From Colocasia esculenta (taxonomy: Eukaryota; Streptophyta; Magnoliopsida; Alismatales; Araceae): DNA of 64,000 nt. The translations under genes were made by a program, and so were the position numbers. Every line of letters starts with the position of its first letter. Position 1 is the first letter of the stretch. The stretch spans positions 177,606,348 through 177,670,347 of the forward strand of contig CM024753.1 of NCBI GenBank assembly GCA_014218235.1, written 5' to 3'. The notes below the pieces were generated by a model. It worked only from the letters and a program-made list of their open reading frames with translations. It made no database searches and was not told the origin of the DNA. This document shows positions 57,903 to 64,000 of the stretch, one piece after another.

Positions 57903-60900
57903 ACACAAGTGTCCAGTAAGAATATAAAAGACAACTACACAGTATAAAACACAAGAAAGTACATGTGCTCATACCTGTATATAACAATTTACAACTGTCC
58001 CATTACATTATTACATGTCCAATTAAAAAGTATAACTACCTGGGGCATACCCCGAGGGAGCACAAGCTCACACAACACTACTACAACATAACTGCTGGTG
58101 GTACAAGTCTGACACAACGTCTCCACAAGCCGAACCAACGGTAAGCCCTGAAAAAAACTGTAGGGAAGTGAGCCTCAATAAGTCACAGGCTAAGTAGAGG
58201 CTACCCAAAACAACAACAAACTATGGACACCTCAACCTCAGAGGGTCTCATTGGCAACACCAATAGCCAAACCATTTCATGCTCACAACAACTGAATTTA
58301 AACTACAATTAAATATAAACACCTTAATCAAACATAACCTCAGAAGGTAAGAAGAAGCAACATGACTAGTTTTGCACCACTAGTCCACACAACAACTGAA
58401 ACGCCTAAGCCATAAGCCTCACAGGCAAACCATAATAACAACTGGTCGCCTACTCTTTAAGCCACACAGGCGAGTCATTGCCTAGGCTGCAAGCTTCCCA
58501 GGTGAACCTCAACCTCGTGGGTGATAGGACAGTCAACCAAGTGCTGGTCCTTAAACCCCAAACCACGATATATCAGAAGCTACACACACCAGGTAACATG
58601 ATCGGCTACAGCGGGCCAGTCCATCACATACTAAAACCATAATCGAAAGCTTATCTAAAGAAAGGTAAAACACAACAAGTGGAAGGTCCCATCATACAAC
58701 CTCCACGGAGCACAGCTCTACCAAACCACAGTACGCCTAGGCCACAAGCCTCATCGGCAAATTACCCACAAAGGGTAACAGGATTGGCAACCACAAGCCA
58801 ATCCACCTTATAATAAACCATAAACGGAGACTTACTTAAAACTGATAAAATACAACAGGTGGCAGGTCAATCCATAAGACCTCCATAGAAACAAGAGTAT
58901 TACCTCAATACCTAGAAAAGTTGTGTACACTATAAAACCGCAAAGCAACCCACAAAGGGTACTGGTACCTACTACCCTGAGGTACAACAACACAAACACC
59001 CGTACGAAGGGTACAAGTAGGTGATAAACACCACACAGAACCACAACTTTACTGTGCCATCACTTAGGCACAACATTACAGGTGAAACCTCAACTGGCAC
59101 ACAAGCCATAACCAGAGCCGGCATAGCACGAGTCGGAAAGAACGACGCCACCACACGGAAATGAACTACTGGATGATTAGGCCAGTATCCAACCCGGACA
59201 ACACAACACAAGAACAACCTTTCAGTCTCGCAGTCACGGACGAAAGGTCCAACTGTCGCTCCACAAGAACAAGTCAAACAACTGTGGAGACCAACCAACA
59301 CCACACCTACAGACACACAGTTGCAGGTCCATGCCTGGCACCTCTAGGGTCTCTGTCCAGAGCACCCTAAAGTGAGGCACTGGAAAATAGGACTAGCTGG
59401 GGACCAGTGACATTTACTGGTGTCCGTACCCCCAACTACGAGCGCGCTACAAGTGACTAAAAATAAGCTCTGGGAAGTCGCTGTCCCATTGCCGTCTTTC
59501 CCTCAGCCGGACGTACAACTCAACTCAGGAGTGAGGGTGTCCAGGAAGACGACACAGACCTCGACGGTACCACACTGTACTGGGACAAACCCCGGGCACA
59601 ACGAACACAACGTGCCTGGCTCACAAAGAACCTAGGGTACCCGACCAGAGAGGCATTCCGGAATAGGCACCGGACCACCACACTCGGCAAGCTCAAACCA
59701 CGATATATACACAAACACTTTCTATTACCAATTACGGTACATATGTTAGGAATATCTTGTCCCAGTCACCCTGTGACTTACAAGCTAACCTACATAATCA
59801 CACACATAAACCATATTAATAATAACACAATAGCCTGTCATCGGTCACCTTGTGACCTCCACTGCCACACTAAACACAGTACACGATAATCACGTAATAA
59901 TCATACTTATACTTTACTAATTATCCATTTAGGATAATCTATAAAATATCTTAAAGGATCAAGGCTAAGTTCAAACGTGAACCTCACCGCCACTATATCA
60001 CGGACTAACCACAATAATTAAGATATAATAAACACAATGACGTACGATGTGCCATGCACACACAAACCACATGCACGGCATCCAAACCACGTAGACACCA
60101 CGTGTATAATACACTAGCCACGTGCACCACACGTCATTCACGTAAACAACATATCCAACACATGGACAGTACACTTCAAGAGCGCTACGGGTACCAACGC
60201 ACCACATATACTACGTAAACAGCAAACTGATTACGTACATAACACATTAACCACATAAAACATGCCTACCTCGTGAGCAACACGCTCCGTGAGCGTAACA
60301 AGTGCACTGGCTTTATCTGTCATTGCCATGCACAACAAATATCGATAACCGGATATTCAAAACACCAAAAGCATGCATAACCAGACCTCTCAACTGAGGT
60401 CGCGACAAGGGGCCAGGTCGCCTTCAGAACGCGACCCATCGACTTGTCGTGTTCATAATATGAACGCGACGGGTCGAGCTGTCACGTTCAGGACGCGACA
60501 CTCTGGGCCGTCGCCTTCACAGGCACAAACCCTAATCCGGGAGAAATTCCACGGATCACCATTCCAGACCATTCGAATCACAATTAATTCTCATTTTTCA
60601 TGCTTTAATGGATACCCTAGCATGGTATCTACTATTTGTAAGCCTTTAAACGAGCTAAACAGGTGCCACATGCAATATAAACCACAAAACAAGGTAGAAC
60701 TCCCTACCTTCGCAAAGAACGCAAAAACCAGAGATATCTCGGCATTTCCCCCGCTCCACGCGACGTCCTCGCAGTGAGAACACGCCCCACACATCTCCAG
60801 AACCTGGAACCGCCCGAAGGAACCCCGCAACAGCTCCCCCTAGTCAAGCAGAGCTTCCCCTGCTCTGTTCGGCGAAAACCCCTTTAAAAACGCACAGCTG

Positions 60901-61254
60901 TTGGGAACGCGACGTAGCCCTACGTCGCGACCTGAACGCGACGTAGGCGGTCGTCGCCTTCTCAAGCCCAACGTCAACAGGCCGCCCAACACACGACGTG
61001 TGGCATGCATGCAGACGTTGACGCTCAACAGCGGTAACAAGAACGCGACCCCCAGGGCCGTCGCATTCAGAACGCGACGCATACCCCTGTCGCGTTCACA
61101 AGCAGAAAACCTGTGAGCGCTTTGGGCCCAATCTGGCAGCCCACCAAGCCTTACAATGCGCGTAAACACCTAAAACACGCACTAATGGGCCACACATTGG
61201 CCACCAAACCCACTAAGCAGGGATCTGCAAAGATCCAAAATGCGCGATGTTACA

Positions 61255-63157
61255 CTATGTGTTGTGGCCCAAAAGGGCGAGTATCTTCCGTCTCGCGCGT
61301 CTTATTTTAGGAAGGGCTAATGTCGGCTTTAGACGTCTTTCAAAGACTAAAAAAAATCAAATATTTCAAAACTCCAAAAAATCAAATATTTTAAAACTCA
61401 AAAAAATCAAATATTCCAAAACTCCAAAAAATCAAATATTTCAAAACTCCAAAAAATCAAATATTTTAAAAACTTAAAAAAATCAAATATTTTAAAACTC
61501 CAAAAAAATCAAATATCTCAAAACTCCAAAAAATATTTTCAAAATCTCAAAAAATGGTTTACTCATTCATTCATGCATGTCATTTATTTATTTATGTTTT
61601 TTCGCCTACTTAATAAGGCTTAGCCCCTTGACCATTTATCAAGGTTGGTCACTTATCATATTTAAGGCAAGGGGCTAAGTCGAAGAACAGATCTAACTTG
61701 TCTTCATGATTTTTCTAAGTGTGCAGGTCGCAGTATAAGAAAGAAAGAGGTACTTCCATCTCACTCGTCACTGTCACACAAACTCTGAATTTGGCCTCCA
61801 CACCCTTACTTATAGGCATTTAGAGCTCCTATTCATGGTGGGAGAGGCTTTAGAAGGGCTAATAGGAGTTAGAACATGACTAGAGAACTCTAGGAGTCCA
61901 AGTGGGAGCCAAACATGGAGCCCTCTGGTGGCTAATTGCGCTCTGGGCACAAAAACTGAGGTCGCGATGTATCGACACGTCACCACCTGGTCGCGACAGT
62001 CATCCTGTCGCGTTCTGCTTGAGGTAGCGACAGGCACTATGTCAGGTTCTGTGTGTCAACATCTGTTGGCTGATTCCTTTACATTGTTGTGATTCTTATT
62101 GCCAATTTGAAATGTATTTGCACTTATGCTTAATTCTTCAATTACTTTGGTGCATATTGAGCTTGTGTTTTACTTTATTTATTTTGAAAATTCAGAAAAA
62201 TAAAAATCCACAAAAAATCAAAAAAATCATAAAAACAAAAGACGGCTCGTCAGGTAAGTTTAGGTAAGTATTTCTCACCTTATCTCTGCATTACTATATG
62301 TTATCTACCTTATTATATCATCTCAAGGACCGGCTGGTTCTCAGTGTGTTCCAGGATCTGAGTTTCCCTTCACCAAAAACATGGATGATCTAAGTGCGCA
62401 CTGTTAATCGTTGGATAGGCCGTTAGATGGTATGGTTTGGGGACGATGGATTCTATTGCATGCCGGGGATACGAACTGTCTTGACCCTTGCTCATTTTGT
62501 CTAGCAATATTATCCTTGAGTATTTATTATTTTCTCCTTTTCTTTGCATTTTATTTTATGATTTCTTTTCTTTTAGCCCAGCATGCATCATTTAGGATCT
62601 TTGAGGTTCATGCTTCATGATTAGTCAAAGCCAGCTTCACAATGATGTTTCAACCAAATCTTTATTTCTCAAACAAGGAATTTCATTCCATTCCGAATTT
62701 GAAAGTTTTCTTCGAGCTAGTTGCTTGGTCCAGTTTCCAGCATGGTTCCTATTAGGGATTCCTCTCATCCCTATTCATTATATCAGTCATCCCTTTCCCA
62801 CTGATCCGCTCATTAGTCGTGAATCGCTCGAAGGCCAGAGTCGAATCGACCCGCCGGGCAGCATATCCTCTAATGAACGAAACCTGCAAGCCTAACATGG
62901 CCAGGGTACCTCTTCATCAAGAGATTGATCATTTCTTTTCTTTTAATCTTTATTCGTCCCAGATTTGGAACCATCCGTGCACTCTGTTCTAGCCATGTTC
63001 AAAGATCACCGGATAATTCTCGTTGCTTATTCGCTCAGAATGGGTGTCTCTTTACCTTGATGCCCGCTTTTCATCTCATTCTGCTTCATTTCGCTTCATC
63101 GTCATTTCATGCCATCTCCGCTTCACTATCGCTCCACTCCTTTGCAAAGTAGGTATC
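61255..63157 (+). other. Tat-C 3' non-coding region, second part
   Basis: Resumes at the second CTATG after solo LTR B. Apart from the 25-bp repeat (61351-61555) and a few GTCGC motifs (61960-62040) I see no gene. ORFs of 65-92 codons have no recognisable product. Confidence 0.55.
61351..61555. repeat. ~25-bp A-rich tandem repeat
   Basis: About eight units of the form aaaaaatcaaatatttcaaa plus actcc, 24-26 bp each, in the 3' non-coding region of Tat-C. Confidence 0.9.
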
Positions 63158-63171
63158 AAGGAGGGGCAATC
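63158..63171 (+). promoter_or_regulatory. Tat-C polypurine tract
   Basis: AAGGAGGGGCAATC lies directly before the 3' LTR start TGTAGACACCC; the AAGGAGGGG part is the purine run. Confidence 0.7.
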
Positions 63172-64000
63172 TGTAGACACCCATTTATGGCCCATAAGCT
63201 GAGCCCAAATTCCTTGTCATATCATTGATGCCCCATGTTGTCTCATCATCGTCTAGCTGGCTTTCTCCGATCATGATATCTTTCTTATTAGTTCATCGCC
63301 CTGGTGGGTTCTTCCTAGTCAATCAACCAATCTTCATCATCATCTCGTAGCTCTCTGGGTTGGGAGTTCAATGCTTCAAACTGCACGCCAATCCGATACC
63401 CATGCGAGGAGATCAGATACTTTGAATGAGCCATATGCTAAAGAATCATGAAGGTGACAATGTCCCTGTCACGTTCTCATTCTTAAGGTGACGTCCTTCA
63501 TGTCGCGTTCATCCTCATCGATTTGTCTTTAAGCCTGAATCGATCTCCTTCAGAAGGCGATACCTCGATACGTCGCGTTCCCATTTGGCATTTTAATTCC
63601 CTGAAAATTCGCCAGAAAATGCTTAAAAGCTTTCCTTCTATGGAAGGCGACGTATCGAAGCGTCGCCACCTGATAGCGACCATGAGGTTGTCGCGTTCTG
63701 GTTTCCATGCAACGTGGCCTTTCCTAGTCAGACTTGGACCCTTGCTATTCATGAATAATCCGTCTTTTAGTTGGTCTAGAGGCGTCCAAATCCTTCCAAA
63801 CTTGGAGGAAACCTTCCTCAGGGTGTCCTTTCCACGTTCTGACTCCCCTTGCATGAGCATACTTGCCCAAAGTCAGACTCCAACTCAGTATTCCTCTCCC
63901 AGCCCGTTCAGAAATAATGGGGTATAAAACTCTTTATAGAGCACGGTTTAAAGCAAGGCCAGCGTCGGCTTCTTCCTCTCCCAGAGAGCTTCGAGTTCCT
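63172..64000 (+). repeat. Tat-C 3' LTR, first 829 bp (continues beyond the window)
   Basis: Starts TGTAGACACCCATTTATGGC and aligns with 12172-13000, with roughly 35 substitutions by eye, mostly transitions, and a 14-bp difference near 63707. It keeps the GGCGACG/CGTCGCC hairpin (about 63646-63667). Confidence 0.92.

Larger units (their letters stand above)
55481..61254 (-). mobile_element. B: minus-strand solo LTR of the Gyp-A family, itself split by solo LTR H
   Basis: On the minus strand it starts TGTAACATCGCG (61254) and ends ...CAGGGCTGTCACA (55481), with CTATG on both sides (55476-55480 and 61255-61259). Without H and its target it is about 3.44 kb. It matches the Gyp-A LTR along its length, including the region around 59150-59640 (equal to 5300-5750 reversed) and the end near 55495-55570 (equal to 6290-6370 reversed). 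It is longer because of the stretch 58200-59060, rich in diverged aagcctcacaggc-like repeats. GCGAC/GTCGC hairpins lie at 60400-60530 and 60905-61105. Confidence 0.93.
12172..64000 (+). mobile_element. Tat-C: Tat-lineage Ty3/Gypsy element, opened by several insertions, right end outside window
   Basis: The 5' LTR starts at 12172 and a matching 3' LTR at 63172. Between them, once the insertions are set aside, lie gag (14648-15206 and 44590-45838), protease (46492-47104), a G-patch domain (49935-50424), RT-RNase H-archaeal-type RNase H-integrase (51194-54759) and a long 3' non-coding stretch. The second, archaeal-type RNase H is a hallmark of the Tat lineage. The insertions are CACTA (15207-44589), D1 (47110-49934) and B (55481-61254). 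The coding frames carry several stops, so the copy is inactive. Confidence 0.85.

Noticed and set aside
61113..63152. Small plus-strand ORFs (65-92 codons) as host genes
   Set aside because: They are in the 3' non-coding part of Tat-C and in LTR B; no recognisable domain or splice structure.

Overview
The window is plant nuclear DNA made almost entirely of transposable elements nested inside one another. No host gene, tRNA, rRNA or CRISPR array could be supported. The lineages present (Tat-type and chromovirus-type Ty3/Gypsy, Sirevirus-type Ty1/Copia, a two-gene CACTA transposon) point to an angiosperm with a large, repeat-rich genome. The sequence does not identify the species.

Layout. (1) 1-4195: two minus-strand LTR-like segments of one family (Rev-1, Rev-2). 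(2) 4196-11178: Gyp-A, a dead chromovirus-like Gypsy element with gag, protease, RT/RNase H and a truncated integrase fused to part of its 3' LTR. (3) 11179-12171: the 3' end of another Gypsy element (E) and an LTR fragment (D). (4) 12172-64000 and beyond: Tat-C, a Tat-lineage Gypsy element whose 5' LTR starts at 12172 and whose 3' LTR starts at 63172 and leaves the window.

Tat-C has been opened by later insertions. A 29.4 kb CACTA block (15207-44589, duplicated target TGA) sits in its gag. A solo LTR (D1, 47110-49934, target TGTTG) sits between the protease and G-patch regions. A minus-strand solo LTR (B, 55481-61254, target CTATG) lies downstream of pol and itself contains solo LTR H (55575-57902, target ACACA). 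The CACTA element contains Sire-F (16990-35228, target ATCCG/ATCTG) in its 182-bp repeat array. Sire-F contains Sire-G (23554-28680, target ATGAT) in its pol. The order from the outside in is E, D, Tat-C, CACTA, Sire-F, Sire-G. LTR divergence counted by eye (about 4%, 2% and 0.1% for Tat-C, F and G) agrees with that order.

How the genes work together. Each retroelement carries parts of the gag / protease / RT-RNase H / integrase cycle; most are broken by stops, frameshifts or insertions. The best-preserved coding capacity is that of the CACTA element, a TNPD-like transposase and a TNPA/Transposase_24-like partner on the minus strand, with matching termini. Sire-G has gag remnants only, so it would have needed proteins from another element.

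Most unusual observation: every LTR family examined, although otherwise unrelated in sequence, contains arrays of short CG-centred inverted repeats (GCGAC/GTCGC in the Gypsy families, GTCGAC in Sire-F, TCGTT/AACGA in Sire-G). In several the flanking bases change on both arms so that pairing is kept. A separate array of different hairpins lies at 424-630.
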